NCBI GenBank assembly: GCA_963844405.1
Contig: CAWJNZ010000007.1
Span: forward strand, 620,001-684,000
Length of the DNA stretch: 64,000 nt
Direction: 5' to 3'
Origin: DASSUW01 sp963844405
Lineage (GTDB): Bacteria > Actinomycetota > Thermoleophilia > Solirubrobacterales > Solirubrobacteraceae
Positions 54,073 to 63,200 of this stretch are shown one piece after another. The first letter of the stretch is position 1; each line of letters begins with the position of its first letter. The position numbers and the translations under genes were made by a program. Below the pieces are notes generated by a model, which saw only the letters and a program-made list of their open reading frames with translations, was not told the origin of the DNA and did no database searches.

Positions 54073-54908
54073 ATGCGAGGGAGCAGGGTCCTAAAGCAGC
54101 GAGGGGTGATCGCCGCGATCGTGGCCGTCGCCGGCACCACCGGCGTGGGCGTCGCGGGCGCCTCCGGCTCGTCCGGTCAGGCGGCGCCCGCGGTCGTCTA
54201 CGCCATCGACAACGGCGGACCGTGCTTCGCAAACACGTCGAAGGCCGCATGCGGTCCGGGCGAGACGGCGCAGGTCGCGATCAACACGGGTGAGACGGTG
54301 ACGTGGAACTTCGACAACACCGCCTCCGGGCAGGTTCACAACGCGGGCGCGACGAATGACGTGCCCGCCGACCCCGCGTGGAAGAACTACCACGGCGCGA
54401 TCGTGGGCTCAGGCAGCTACTCGCGGACCTTCAACCGCCCGGCGTCTACGAATTCCGCTGCGACGTCCATCCGGTGATGACCGGCACGATCGAGGTCACC
54501 GGCGCCCCGGTCGGGACGCCGACGACGACGCCGACGACCACGCCCACGGCGACCCCGACGGCCACGGCCACCACGCAGCCGAGCGACCCCGGCACGACCA
54601 CGCCGGCGCCGACCGGCGGCACGCAGGACCTCGTCAAGCCGACGCTCCAGAGCCTCAGCACGACGGCCAGGCGCCGCGCCGTCACCGTCCGCTTCCGGCT
54701 GTCCGAGAACGCGACCGTGAACGTCCGCGTCAAGCGCGGCACCAGGGTGGTCAAGAGCGCGGTCAAGCAGCTCGCGGCCGGCCAGCGGTCGGTCTCGCTG
54801 CGCAGCTCGAAGCTGAGGAAGGGCCGCTACAAGGTCGAGGTGCGGGCGCGCGACGCGAGCGGGAACGTCTCGACGCTGGCCTCGAAGTCCTTCCGCATCC
54901 GGAGGTGA
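54073..54908 (+). pseudogene. Cupredoxin-domain protein, single-base frameshift
   Basis: The gene starts with a signal-peptide-like N-terminus (VIAAIVAVAGTTGVGVAGA) and a plastocyanin-like domain with the first Cu ligand in GQVHNAG. Near 54440 the frame shifts: after YSRTFNRP the sense continues in the +2 frame as VYEFRCDVHPVMTG, holding the Cys, His and Met ligands. One missing G (CCCGGCGTC instead of CCCGGGCGTC) explains it. A Thr/Pro linker and a basic beta tail follow, as in the gene at 56380. If the shift is real, the copper site is destroyed; otherwise the protein is about 278 residues. Confidence 0.85.
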
Positions 54909-54910
54909 CG

Positions 54911-56383
54911 GTGGCTCCCTGGCGCCCACCCGCTGACGCCTGGACGCGGCGCGATCTCCTGCGCAACGGCTTCGCGTCGACCGCCCTGCTGTGCACGATC
55001 GCCAGCCCGGCGTCGCTGAGCCGCAAGCGGCCGCTCGTGACGTCGGCGGGGCTGCGCGCGCAGGCGGGCTCGCCGTTCCAGCCGTTCCGCCGCGACCTGC
55101 CGCGGATCCCCGAGCTGTCGCCGGTGCAGCGGACGCGGACGACCGACGTCTACGACGTCGCGATCCGCGAGGGGATGGCGGACGTCCTGCCCGGCTACCA
55201 GACGCCCGTCTACGGCTACGAGGGGATCTACCCCGGGCCCACGATCCGCGCGCGCAAGGGCCGACGGGTGATCGTCCGCCAGCACAACAGCCTGGCCTTC
55301 GACTCGAACGTGCACCTGCACGGCGGCTTCGTCCCGGCGGCGCACGACGGCCACCCGATGGACGTCATCGCGCCCGGGCAGTCGTTCGAGTACCACTACC
55401 CCAACGATCAGGACGCCGCGACGCTCTGGTACCACGACCACGCCCACGGCCGCACGTCGCGCACGCTCTACTACGGCCTGCTGGCGTTCTACGTGCTCGA
55501 GGACGACCTCGAGCGCGAGCTCGACCTCCCGGCCGGCGACTACGACGTCCCGATCGTGCTCGCCGACCACGCGTTCAACCGCGACGGGTCGTTCCGCTAC
55601 CAGGAGAACGTCGACCTCGGCTTCCGCGGCGACACGCTGATCGTCAACGGCGCCGTGTCGCCGCGCATGCGCGTCGAGCGCCGCCGCTACCGCTTCCGCT
55701 TCCTCAACGCGTCCAACGGCCGGTCGTACACCCTGCGGCTCGGCGGCGGCCGCCGGCTCGTGCAGATCGCCGGCGACGGCGGGCTGCTCGAGCGGCCGGT
55801 GGGCCGCACGCGCGTGCCGCTGCACCCGGCGGAGCGGGCCGACATCGTGATCGACTTCGCGGACTACTCGCCGGGGACCGAGCTCGTCCTCCACAACACC
55901 GATGGCCAGGGCGGCACCGTGCCGGTCATGCGCTTCGACGTCGCGCGCGGCGGCAGCGAGGACTTCCGGGTGCCGCGGCGGCTGCGGCCGCGCGAGCCGA
56001 TCCCCGCCAGCAACGCGTCGCGCACGTGGGAGCTCGCGCTCGGCGCGACGGCCTGGGAGATCAACGGGCGCGTCTTCGAGCCGAATCGCGTCGACGTCCG
56101 GCCGCGCCTGGGCAGCACGGAGCGCTGGACCTTCGTCAACCGCTCCAACCGCGTGCACCCCATGCACATCCACGGCTTCCTGTTCCGGATCCTGGAGCGC
56201 AGCAGCGGCCCCGTGAGCGCGGCCGATCGCCTCGGCTGGAAGGACACGATCGGCGTGCTGCCCAACGAGACGGTGACGGTGCTCGCCTGGTTCGCGCCCT
56301 ACGCCGGGAGGTACGTGTTCCACTGCCATGCGCTCGAGCACGCGGACAAGGCGATGATGCTGCAGCTGGAGGTGACCCCATGA
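54911..56383 (+). CDS. Multicopper oxidase with Tat-type signal
   Basis: The 490-residue protein has a twin-arginine signal (RRDLLRNGF, residues 13-21) and three cupredoxin domains. Copper ligands are seen in HLHGG (His135, His137), WYHDHAHG, HPMHIHGF and HCHALEHADKAMM (His471, Cys472, His473, His477, Met482). The type 1 site has an axial Met. It should oxidise a substrate (metal, phenol or reduced cupredoxin) and reduce O2 to water outside the cell. GGAGG lies 5 bases before the GTG at 54911; a GTG at 54905 that overlaps the previous stop is an alternative start. Confidence 0.93.
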   Translation: MAPWRPPADAWTRRDLLRNGFASTALLCTIASPASLSRKRPLVTSAGLRAQAGSPFQPFRRDLPRIPELSPVQRTRTTDVYDVAIREGMADVLPGYQTPVYGYEGIYPGPTIRARKGRRVIVRQHNSLAFDSNVHLHGGFVPAAHDGHPMDVIAPGQSFEYHYPNDQDAATLWYHDHAHGRTSRTLYYGLLAFYVLEDDLERELDLPAGDYDVPIVLADHAFNRDGSFRYQENVDLGFRGDTLIVNGAVSPRMRVERRRYRFRFLNASNGRSYTLRLGGGRRLVQIAGDGGLLERPVGRTRVPLHPAERADIVIDFADYSPGTELVLHNTDGQGGTVPVMRFDVARGGSEDFRVPRRLRPREPIPASNASRTWELALGATAWEINGRVFEPNRVDVRPRLGSTERWTFVNRSNRVHPMHIHGFLFRILERSSGPVSAADRLGWKDTIGVLPNETVTVLAWFAPYAGRYVFHCHALEHADKAMMLQLEVTP

Positions 56384-57069
56384 GGGGCCGGATCGCGATC
56401 GCGGGAGCCTTCGTCGCCCTGGCCGCCGCCCCGCCGGCGCTCGCGGCGAACGCCGACGTGCGCGCCGTCGACGGCGCCACCGACCCGGAGAACCGCTGGG
56501 ACCCGAGCGCGGTCAGCGTGCAGGTCGGCGACACGGTGACGTGGCGCTTCGACGGCACGACCCAGGCGCACAACGTCAAGTCGACGACGGCCAACTGGAA
56601 CATCGACACGAACTTCGCGGTCGCCGGCCCCCCGGCCAGCTACACGTTCACCGCCGAGGGCGTCTACGACTTCGCGTGCGAGCTGCACGCGTCGATGACG
56701 GGACGCGTGACGGTCGGCGCCCCGCCGCCCCCGCCCCCCAGCGAGCAGCCGTTCGCCAACGACCAGCCGACGCTGACGGTCTTCGAGCGCCCCGACCAGA
56801 TCCGGCCGCGCCTGGAGGCCGTGCGCGCGGCACCGGTCCGGAACGGCGCCCGCGTCCGCTTCCGGCTGTCCGAGCCGGCGAGGGTGACGGTGCGGATCAA
56901 GCTCGCGGGGATCACGATCAAGTCGGCGCGCCGGGCCGTCGAGGGCGGCCGCCGCAGCATCGTCGTCCGTGATCGCCGGCTGGACGGCCGCTATCGCGTC
57001 GAGGTCTTCGCGCGCGATCTCGCGGGCAACCGCTCGCAGACCGAGCGCACGTCGGTGCGCGTGCGCTAG
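56380..57069 (+). CDS. Secreted cupredoxin-domain protein
   Basis: The 229-residue protein has a signal peptide (residues 1-23) and a plastocyanin-like domain with all four type 1 copper ligands: His64 in QAHNVKS, and Cys100, His103 and Met106 in FACELHASM. A Pro-rich linker (about 113-122) and a beta tail (RVRFRLSEPARVTVRIKLAG) follow. The tail is shared with the protein at 54073. The start overlaps the oxidase stop by 4 bp (ATGA), so it is probably an electron donor or acceptor of that oxidase. Confidence 0.92.
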   Translation: MRGRIAIAGAFVALAAAPPALAANADVRAVDGATDPENRWDPSAVSVQVGDTVTWRFDGTTQAHNVKSTTANWNIDTNFAVAGPPASYTFTAEGVYDFACELHASMTGRVTVGAPPPPPPSEQPFANDQPTLTVFERPDQIRPRLEAVRAAPVRNGARVRFRLSEPARVTVRIKLAGITIKSARRAVEGGRRSIVVRDRRLDGRYRVEVFARDLAGNRSQTERTSVRVR

Positions 57070-57752
57070 CCCGGCGGCTCGCCCGTCAGCACCCAGCCGC
57101 GCCCGTTGCGCCGCACGCGGCCCTGCTCGGCGAGCTTGGTCAGCGCGCTCGACACCGAGGGGCGGCGGGCCGCGACCAGGTACGAGAGGACCTCGTGCGT
57201 CAGCGGCAGGTCGAGGTGGACGCCGTCGGCGTGGACGCGGCCGTGGCGGTCGGCGAGCTCCCAGAAGAGCATCCACAGGCGGTCGTCGAGCCGCGGCTGC
57301 TGGGCGATCGCCATCATCGCCGTCAGCCGCCGGGAGCGCCCGAGGGCGCGACCGGCCAGCGCCGGCCCCACCCGCGGGTAGCGGCCCATGCGCTCGCACC
57401 ACAGGAGGTCGAGCACGGCCAGGCGCGTCCGCCTCAGCACCCGCCAGCCGGTCTCGAAGCCGACCGAGTCGTCGCCGTCGAACTCCCACGGCCGCAGCAG
57501 GTCGCCCTCGGCCAGCAGCTCGGCGCCGAAGCGGCCGGCGTAGCCGACGCGCCGGATCAGGACGCCCTCGAGGACGAGCAGGCCGTAGCCGTCCCTGGCA
57601 ATGTCAGCGGCCTGACGGGCGTCCCACATGCCCGCCGGGACGTCGATCGTCGCCGCGAGGCTGGCCTGCCGCGCCGCGTGGAGCCGCGCGTCCGGCACGA
57701 GCTCCGCCAGCTCCGGATCATGCTCGAGGACGTACGCCCGCGCGGCCGCCAT
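57066..57752 (-). CDS. Crp/Fnr-family transcriptional regulator
   Basis: The 228-residue protein has an N-terminal cyclic-nucleotide-type beta-roll (GYGLLVLEGVLIRRVG, AELLAEGDLLRPWE), a long dimerisation helix and a winged helix-turn-helix (LTHEVLSYLVAARRPSVSSA). The usual cAMP-contacting Arg-Ser of Crp is not seen, so the ligand may differ. It converges on the cupredoxin gene with stops in one CTAG. It may recognise the TGTGA-N6-TCACC site at 33372 (inference). Confidence 0.85.
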   Translation of the reverse strand: MAAARAYVLEHDPELAELVPDARLHAARQASLAATIDVPAGMWDARQAADIARDGYGLLVLEGVLIRRVGYAGRFGAELLAEGDLLRPWEFDGDDSVGFETGWRVLRRTRLAVLDLLWCERMGRYPRVGPALAGRALGRSRRLTAMMAIAQQPRLDDRLWMLFWELADRHGRVHADGVHLDLPLTHEVLSYLVAARRPSVSSALTKLAEQGRVRRNGRGWVLTGEPPG

Positions 57753-57762
57753 CCCGCCGCAA

Positions 57763-58596
57763 TCAGAGCCCGGCGGCGCGCGCGACGGCCGTCACGTACG
57801 CCGCGGCCCCCGCCGGCCGGTCCTCGGGCTCCTTCTCCAGCGCGCGCGTGACGGCGCGCGCCACCGCCGGCGTGACGTCCGGCCGTATGGTCGAGAGGTC
57901 CGGCGGCGCCTCCTGCAGGTGGGCGAACAGCACGCGCATGCTGGGCCGCCCGCCGAACGGCGGCCCGCCGGTCAGGCACTCCCACATCACGCAGCCGAAC
58001 GCGTAGATGTCGGTGGCGGGCGAGACGTCCTCGCCACGGATCTGCTCGGGCGACATGTAGTCGAGCGAGCCGAGCGCCTGTCCCGGCCGCGTCAGGTTCG
58101 AGGCCTGGCTGTCCTTGGCCAGCCCGAAGTCCGACACGTAGGGCGTGTCGCCGTCGAGCAGGATGTTCGCGGGCTTGATGTCGCGATGGACCAGCCCGGC
58201 GGCGTGCAGCGCGTCGATCCCCTCGGCCGCCGCGCCGAGCAGCGCCAGCGTGTACGGCAGCTCCAGGCTGCCGCGCACCGCGATCCGGTCGGCCAGCGAG
58301 CCGCCCGGGATCAGGCGCTGGACGAGGTAGGGCAGGCCGCCCTCCTCGCCGTGGTCGAGCACGGGCACCACGTTCGGGTGGCTGATCTTCTCGGCCGCCC
58401 GCACCTCGCGCCGGAACCGGCGCAGGAACACCTCGTCCTGCGAGAGCTCGGTGGTGACGACCTTGACCGCCACGGGGTCCTGCCCGTCGGTCGTCCCCTC
58501 GAAGACGATGCCCATTCGCCCACGGCCGATGACCCGGGTGATCCGGTAAGGGCCGAGGGAGTCGCCCGGTCTGGGCTCAAGTGCGATCTCGGGCAT
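57763..58596 (-). CDS. Soluble Ser/Thr protein kinase
   Basis: The 277-residue protein is a Hanks-type kinase domain only. The glycine loop is IGRGRMGIVFEG, the ATP Lys in VAVKVV, the catalytic loop HRDIKPANILL, and the metal-binding DFG in VSDFGLAKD. The activation segment ends in DYMSPEQIRG. It has no membrane helix or PASTA repeats, unlike PknB. It starts 11 bases after the Crp-like gene in the same direction in map terms. An ATG at 58614 would add six residues. Confidence 0.92.
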   Translation of the reverse strand: MPEIALEPRPGDSLGPYRITRVIGRGRMGIVFEGTTDGQDPVAVKVVTTELSQDEVFLRRFRREVRAAEKISHPNVVPVLDHGEEGGLPYLVQRLIPGGSLADRIAVRGSLELPYTLALLGAAAEGIDALHAAGLVHRDIKPANILLDGDTPYVSDFGLAKDSQASNLTRPGQALGSLDYMSPEQIRGEDVSPATDIYAFGCVMWECLTGGPPFGGRPSMRVLFAHLQEAPPDLSTIRPDVTPAVARAVTRALEKEPEDRPAGAAAYVTAVARAAGL

Positions 58597-58712
58597 CCGA
58601 GGGGGCCGAAGCATATAGCCGCCCCGAATGGACGGTCGGACCCACGACTTATGGACAGTCGTCCACTTGCGTCACCACGCCACAAACAGGAGACTTTGAC
58701 GCGATCTCGCTC

Positions 58713-59552
58713 ATGGACAGGCCACAGCTCGGCTATTACAGGATCGAGGGGATCGTCGGCTTCGGGCGCACGGGCATCGTGTACCTGGCCACGGATTCCC
58801 GGAACGGCCGTGCCGTCGCGCTGAAGGTCCTGCGGGAGGACGTCAGCGTCGACCCCGTATACCGCGAGCGCTTCCGCCGCGAGGGGTCGCTGCTCGCGTG
58901 CCTCCGGCACCCGCACGTCATGCCCATCTACGACGTGGGCGAGGTCGACGGCGAGCTCTACATCGCCGCGCGCCTCGTGTCCGGCAACCTCAAGACGCTC
59001 ATCCTCAGCGACACCCTGAGCGTCGACGACGCCATGCGGATCCTCACCGCCGTCGCCGAGGCGATCGACGCCGCCCACGAGGCCGGCATCGTGCACCGCG
59101 ACATCAAGCCCGCCAACGTGCTCGTCGACCCCGGCCCGCAGGTCTTCCTGGGCGACTTCGGGCTCGCCCGCGACCCCCACGGCGCGATGCTCACCGTGCC
59201 GGGCCAGATCCTCGGCACGCTCGACTACATGGCGCCCGAGCACCTCGAGGCCGAGGGCGTCGGCACGGAGGCCGACATCTACGCCTTCGCCTGCCTGGCG
59301 GTCGAGACGCTGACGGGGGAGGTCCCCTTCCCGCGCGGCACCGACGCCGCCGTGATGTACGCCCACGTGGTCGACCCGCCGCCGAGCCTCAAGGAGCGAC
59401 GCCCCGAGCTGCCGGAAGCCCTCGACGACGTGATCGCGGCCGGTATGGCCAAAGACCCGGACGACCGGCCCGCGACGGCCCGTGCCCTGCTGACCGACAT
59501 GCTCCGAGCCCTCGGCCGGCCGGTCCCGGCACGGCTTGTCCCGGCCACCTGA
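58713..59552 (+). CDS. Soluble Ser/Thr protein kinase
   Basis: The 279-residue kinase has the glycine loop VGFGRTGIVYLA, ATP Lys in VALKVL, catalytic loop HRDIKPANVLV and DFG in LGDFGLARD. As with its divergent neighbour there is no membrane anchor or sensor domain. It begins 117 bases from the start of that kinase and overlaps, or nearly touches, the kinase-GAF gene downstream. Substrates are unknown. Confidence 0.92.
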   Translation: MDRPQLGYYRIEGIVGFGRTGIVYLATDSRNGRAVALKVLREDVSVDPVYRERFRREGSLLACLRHPHVMPIYDVGEVDGELYIAARLVSGNLKTLILSDTLSVDDAMRILTAVAEAIDAAHEAGIVHRDIKPANVLVDPGPQVFLGDFGLARDPHGAMLTVPGQILGTLDYMAPEHLEAEGVGTEADIYAFACLAVETLTGEVPFPRGTDAAVMYAHVVDPPPSLKERRPELPEALDDVIAAGMAKDPDDRPATARALLTDMLRALGRPVPARLVPAT

Positions 59553-60858
59553 AGGCTTTCCCTTGGCGGAGGGCCCGACGACCCCAGGTGGTGCCGTCTT
59601 CACCGACCGCTACGAGGTCGTGGCCCCGATCTCGAGCGGCGCGATGGGCGCGGTCTACCGCGCGGTCGACCGCGTGACCGGCGGCGAGGTGGCGATCAAG
59701 CGGCTGCTCGACGTCAAGCACGCCGCCCGCTTCGAGATCGAGGCGCGGCTGCTCTCCAGCCTCAGCCATCCGCGCGTGGTCAAGGTGCTCGACCACGCCG
59801 GCGACGCCGAGGGCCTCTACATCGTCATGGAGCTCGTCCGCGGCACCGACCTCGGCGCCCAGCTCAAGCAGCGCGGCCAGCCGGGCCTGCCCGCGCAGGA
59901 GGCGATCGAGTACGCCCGCCACGCCTGCGAGGCGCTCCAGTACGTGCACGACCAGCAGATCGTGCACCGCGACGTCAAGCCGCAGAACCTGATCCTGGCC
60001 GAGAACGGCGTCATCCTCGTCGACTTCGGCGTCGCGCGCGCGATCGGGAGCGACGAGACGGTCGGGACGATCGCCGTCGGCACGCCGCGCTACATGGCCC
60101 CCGAGGTCTTCGCCGGCGGCACCGTCTCGGCGGCCAGCGACATCTTCAGCCTCGCGGCGACGCTGTGGGCGCTGATGGTCGGCACGCCGCCGAAGTACGG
60201 CGACATGCTGAAGATCGACAAGGTCGCGCCCCAGCTGCCGCCCGAGCTGCGCGACGCGCTGGCCGGCGGGCTCGAGATGCTGCCCGAGATGCGGATCTCC
60301 TCGGCGCTGGCCTTCGCCGAGGCGATCGGCGTCCCGATCAGCGAGCGCGGCGGCCTCTCGCTGGCCCAGAGCCTCGGGCGCGCGCCCGTCCACCGGCGCG
60401 TCATCGAGGCGATCGTGCGCACGGCGGCCGGCATGTTCGAGGCGGCGGCGTGCTCGATCGCGCTCACCGACCCTGTCTCCGGCGAGCTCGTCTACGAGGC
60501 GGCGTGGGGCGCCGGCGCCTCCGAGGTCGTCGGCATGCGGCTGCCGCCGGGTGCCGGGATCGCCGGCGCGGTGGTCCAGAGCGGCGAGCCGGTGGCCGTC
60601 CCGGAGTGCCGCACCGACCCGCGCTTCGCCAAGCAGGTCGCCGCCAAGACCGGCTACGTGCCGTACACCATGCTCACCACCCCGCTGATCCGCGAGGGCA
60701 GGACGATCGGCGCCCTCGCCCTGCTCGACCGCCGCGACGGTCAGCCCTACCGTCACGAGGACGTCCACCGCGCGGCCCTGTTCGCGGACCTCGCCGTCGT
60801 GGCGCTCGACCTCGACACGTTCCCGCTCTCGACCACCGGTGGCCGCACCAGGCCCTAG
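59536..60858 (+). CDS. Ser/Thr kinase with C-terminal GAF domain
   Basis: The 440-residue protein has a kinase domain (residues about 25-275: ISSGAMGAVYRA, VAIKRL, HRDVKPQNLIL, LVDFGVAR) and a GAF domain (about 290-425: AACSIALTDPVSGELVYEAA, YTMLTTPLIREGRTIGAL). GAF domains bind small molecules such as cyclic nucleotides, so the kinase may be allosterically controlled. The TTG at 59536 overlaps the previous gene by 17 bases; another TTG at 59563 avoids overlap and is an equal choice. Confidence 0.9.
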   Translation: MSRPPEGFPLAEGPTTPGGAVFTDRYEVVAPISSGAMGAVYRAVDRVTGGEVAIKRLLDVKHAARFEIEARLLSSLSHPRVVKVLDHAGDAEGLYIVMELVRGTDLGAQLKQRGQPGLPAQEAIEYARHACEALQYVHDQQIVHRDVKPQNLILAENGVILVDFGVARAIGSDETVGTIAVGTPRYMAPEVFAGGTVSAASDIFSLAATLWALMVGTPPKYGDMLKIDKVAPQLPPELRDALAGGLEMLPEMRISSALAFAEAIGVPISERGGLSLAQSLGRAPVHRRVIEAIVRTAAGMFEAAACSIALTDPVSGELVYEAAWGAGASEVVGMRLPPGAGIAGAVVQSGEPVAVPECRTDPRFAKQVAAKTGYVPYTMLTTPLIREGRTIGALALLDRRDGQPYRHEDVHRAALFADLAVVALDLDTFPLSTTGGRTRP

Positions 60859-60880
60859 CGGGCCCTCTCTCGCGATCGGT

Positions 60881-60886
60881 TAGGTT
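60881..60886 (+). promoter_or_regulatory. -10 box before GMC oxidoreductase
   Basis: TAGGTT lies eight bases before the ATG at 60895, the spacing of a leaderless transcript. No ribosome binding site is present. Confidence 0.5.
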
Positions 60887-60894
60887 TGACCGGC

Positions 60895-62598
60895 ATGACG
60901 CATTTCGACGCGATCGTCGTGGGCTCCGGCTTCGGAGGATCGGTCATGGCCTATCGACTCGCGGAGGCCGGCCGGCGCGTCTGCGTGCTCGAACGCGGCC
61001 GCCCCTACCCGCCCGGGTCGTTCACCCGCAGCCCGTATCGCGCGCGCGAGAGCTTCTGGGACCCCAAGCGCGGCCTGACCGGCATGTACCACTACTGGTC
61101 GTTCAAGGGGATCGACGCGCTGGTCTCGGCAGGCCTCGGCGGCGGCTCGCTGATCTACGCCAACGTCTTCCTGCGCAAGGACGAGCGCTGGTTCATCGAG
61201 GAGGACGTCAACGACGGCGGCTACGAGTACTGGCCGGTGACGCGCGCCGACCTGGAGCCGCACTACGACCGCGTCGAGAAGATGATCGGGCTCCAGCGCT
61301 ACCCGTTCGAGCACGAGCCCTACTCGCGGACGCCGAAGACCAACGCCTTCAAGTACGCCAGCGAGAAGCTCGGCCTCGAGTGGTTCCTGCCGCCGCTGGC
61401 CGTCACCTTCGCCAACGAGGGCCAGCCGCCGGTGCCCGGCCAGAAGATCGAGGAGGCGATCCGCAACCTCCACGACCGCGACCGCGTCACCTGCCAGCTG
61501 TGCGGCGAGTGCGACGTCGGCTGCAACTTCGGCGCCAAGAACACGCTCGACTACAACTACCTCACGCATGCGAAGCACCACGGCGCGGAGCTGTGGACGC
61601 TGTGCGACGTGCGCACGATCGAGCCGCGGCCGGGCGGCGGCTACGAGGTCGGCTACGCCGCCCTGGGCGAGCCCGACGGCTCCGCCGACGGCAACGGCCG
61701 CCCGGCGCCGCTGCGCAAGCTCACCTGCGACCGGCTCGTGCTCAGCGCCGGCACGCTCGGCACGGCCAACCTCCTGCTGCGCAACCGCAGCGCCTTCCCG
61801 CGGCTCAGCCGCAAGCTCGGCTCGCGCTTCTGCGGCAACGGGGATCTGCTGACGCTCGCGCTCAACTGCGCCGAGGAGGTCGACGGCGTGCGGGTGCCGC
61901 GGGTCGTCGACCCCGGCTACGGCCCGGTGATCACGAGCACGGCGCGGGTGGCGGACGAGCTCGACGGGTTCGAGGGCCGCGGCTTCTACCTCCAGGACGC
62001 CGGCTATCCCCAGCACCTGGCCTGGATCCTCCACGTGTTGGCCGCGCCGCAGACGCTCTGGCACTGGCGCGACCACGGCGCCTACCTCGTCAAGAACTGG
62101 CTGCGCGGCTCGCCGGACACCGACGTCACAGGTCATATCGCGGACCTGTTGGAGTCGGCCGAGCTGTCGGCCGGCGGGCTGCCGCTGCTCGGGATGGGCC
62201 GCGACATCCCCGACGGCCGCATGTTCCTGCGCAAGGGCCGGCTCGACCTCGACTGGAAGACCGACAAGTCGAACGCCTACTTCGAGCGCCTGCGCACGAC
62301 GTCGCGCAGCGTGGCGCACGTGCTCGGCGCTCGCTTCGCCGACAACCCGATCTGGTTCCTGCGCCGGGTGATCACCGTCCACCCGCTCGGCGGGGCGCCG
62401 ATGGGCCGCTTCCCGAGCGAGGGCGTCGTCGACTCCTACGGCAACGTCTTCGGCTACCCCGGGCTCTATGTCGCCGACGGCTCGGTCATGCCCGGGCCGG
62501 TCGGGCCCAACCCCAGCTTCACGATCGCCGCGCTCGCCGACCGCTTCGCCGACCGCATCCTCGAACCCACCACCGCCGCGGAGGCCGCCGCCACATGA
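60895..62598 (+). CDS. GMC oxidoreductase, cholesterol oxidase-like
   Basis: The 567-residue enzyme binds FAD through AIVVGSGFGGSVMAYRLAEA. The C-terminal catalytic segment has HPLGGAPMG and GPNPSFTIAALADR. A Cys motif (CQLCGECDVGCNFGAKN) matches that of the other GMC enzyme in the window. It resembles cholesterol oxidase and related sterol/lipid alcohol oxidases. No signal peptide is present. It is coupled to its companion gene by a 4-bp overlap. Confidence 0.9.
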   Translation: MTHFDAIVVGSGFGGSVMAYRLAEAGRRVCVLERGRPYPPGSFTRSPYRARESFWDPKRGLTGMYHYWSFKGIDALVSAGLGGGSLIYANVFLRKDERWFIEEDVNDGGYEYWPVTRADLEPHYDRVEKMIGLQRYPFEHEPYSRTPKTNAFKYASEKLGLEWFLPPLAVTFANEGQPPVPGQKIEEAIRNLHDRDRVTCQLCGECDVGCNFGAKNTLDYNYLTHAKHHGAELWTLCDVRTIEPRPGGGYEVGYAALGEPDGSADGNGRPAPLRKLTCDRLVLSAGTLGTANLLLRNRSAFPRLSRKLGSRFCGNGDLLTLALNCAEEVDGVRVPRVVDPGYGPVITSTARVADELDGFEGRGFYLQDAGYPQHLAWILHVLAAPQTLWHWRDHGAYLVKNWLRGSPDTDVTGHIADLLESAELSAGGLPLLGMGRDIPDGRMFLRKGRLDLDWKTDKSNAYFERLRTTSRSVAHVLGARFADNPIWFLRRVITVHPLGGAPMGRFPSEGVVDSYGNVFGYPGLYVADGSVMPGPVGPNPSFTIAALADRFADRILEPTTAAEAAAT

Positions 62599-63200
62599 CC
62601 ACCGTCCGCTTCACCGAGGAGATGCTCGGGCACGTCACATTCGGAGAGGAGGACTTCCTGCGCGGCGCCGTGGCCGAGCGCGACGGTGCCGGTCCCTTGA
62701 AGTTCCACCTCACGATCGTGGTCGACGACATCGAGCGGTTCGCCCGCGACCCCCGCCGCAGCGCCGGCGCCCACGGCTACATCGTGTGCGACGCGCTGGG
62801 CGGCAAGCTGCCGGTCGAGCGCGGCGCCTTCAACCTGTTCGTCGACACCGAGCCGGGCGTCAAGCGCATGCTCTACCGGCTCTTCTTCCGCGACGGGGCC
62901 GGCCACCCGCTCACGCTGAGCGGCTACAAGCTCGTCAAGGACGACGCGGGGTTCGACGTCTGGCGCGACACCACGACGCTCTTCACGCGCGTGCTGCGCG
63001 GGCACGTCGACGAGCCGGACGAGGCGGGCGCCGAGACCGTCGCCTCCGGCGTGCTGCGGATCCGCGCGCGCGACTTCGCGGTCCAGCTGACGACCTTCCG
63101 CGGCAGCCTCCAGGGCCTGCTCAAGTTCATGACCATCTTCCTCGGCCAGCTCGCCGAGGCGTACCTCAAGAAGGGCCGGCGGACGCATGTCGCGGCGTAA
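62595..63200 (+). CDS. GMC-oxidase companion domain protein
   Basis: The 201-residue protein resembles a domain often fused to or beside cholesterol oxidase-like GMC enzymes, with FHLTIVVDDIERFARDP, CDALGGKLPVERGAFNLFVD, MLYRLFFRDGAGHPLTLSGY and TTTLFTRVLRGHV. Its biochemical role is not known to me. No signal peptide or metal site is evident. Translation is coupled to the oxidase (ATGA) and to the membrane protein gene, which starts 14 bases before its end. Confidence 0.8.
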   Translation: MTTVRFTEEMLGHVTFGEEDFLRGAVAERDGAGPLKFHLTIVVDDIERFARDPRRSAGAHGYIVCDALGGKLPVERGAFNLFVDTEPGVKRMLYRLFFRDGAGHPLTLSGYKLVKDDAGFDVWRDTTTLFTRVLRGHVDEPDEAGAETVASGVLRIRARDFAVQLTTFRGSLQGLLKFMTIFLGQLAEAYLKKGRRTHVAA

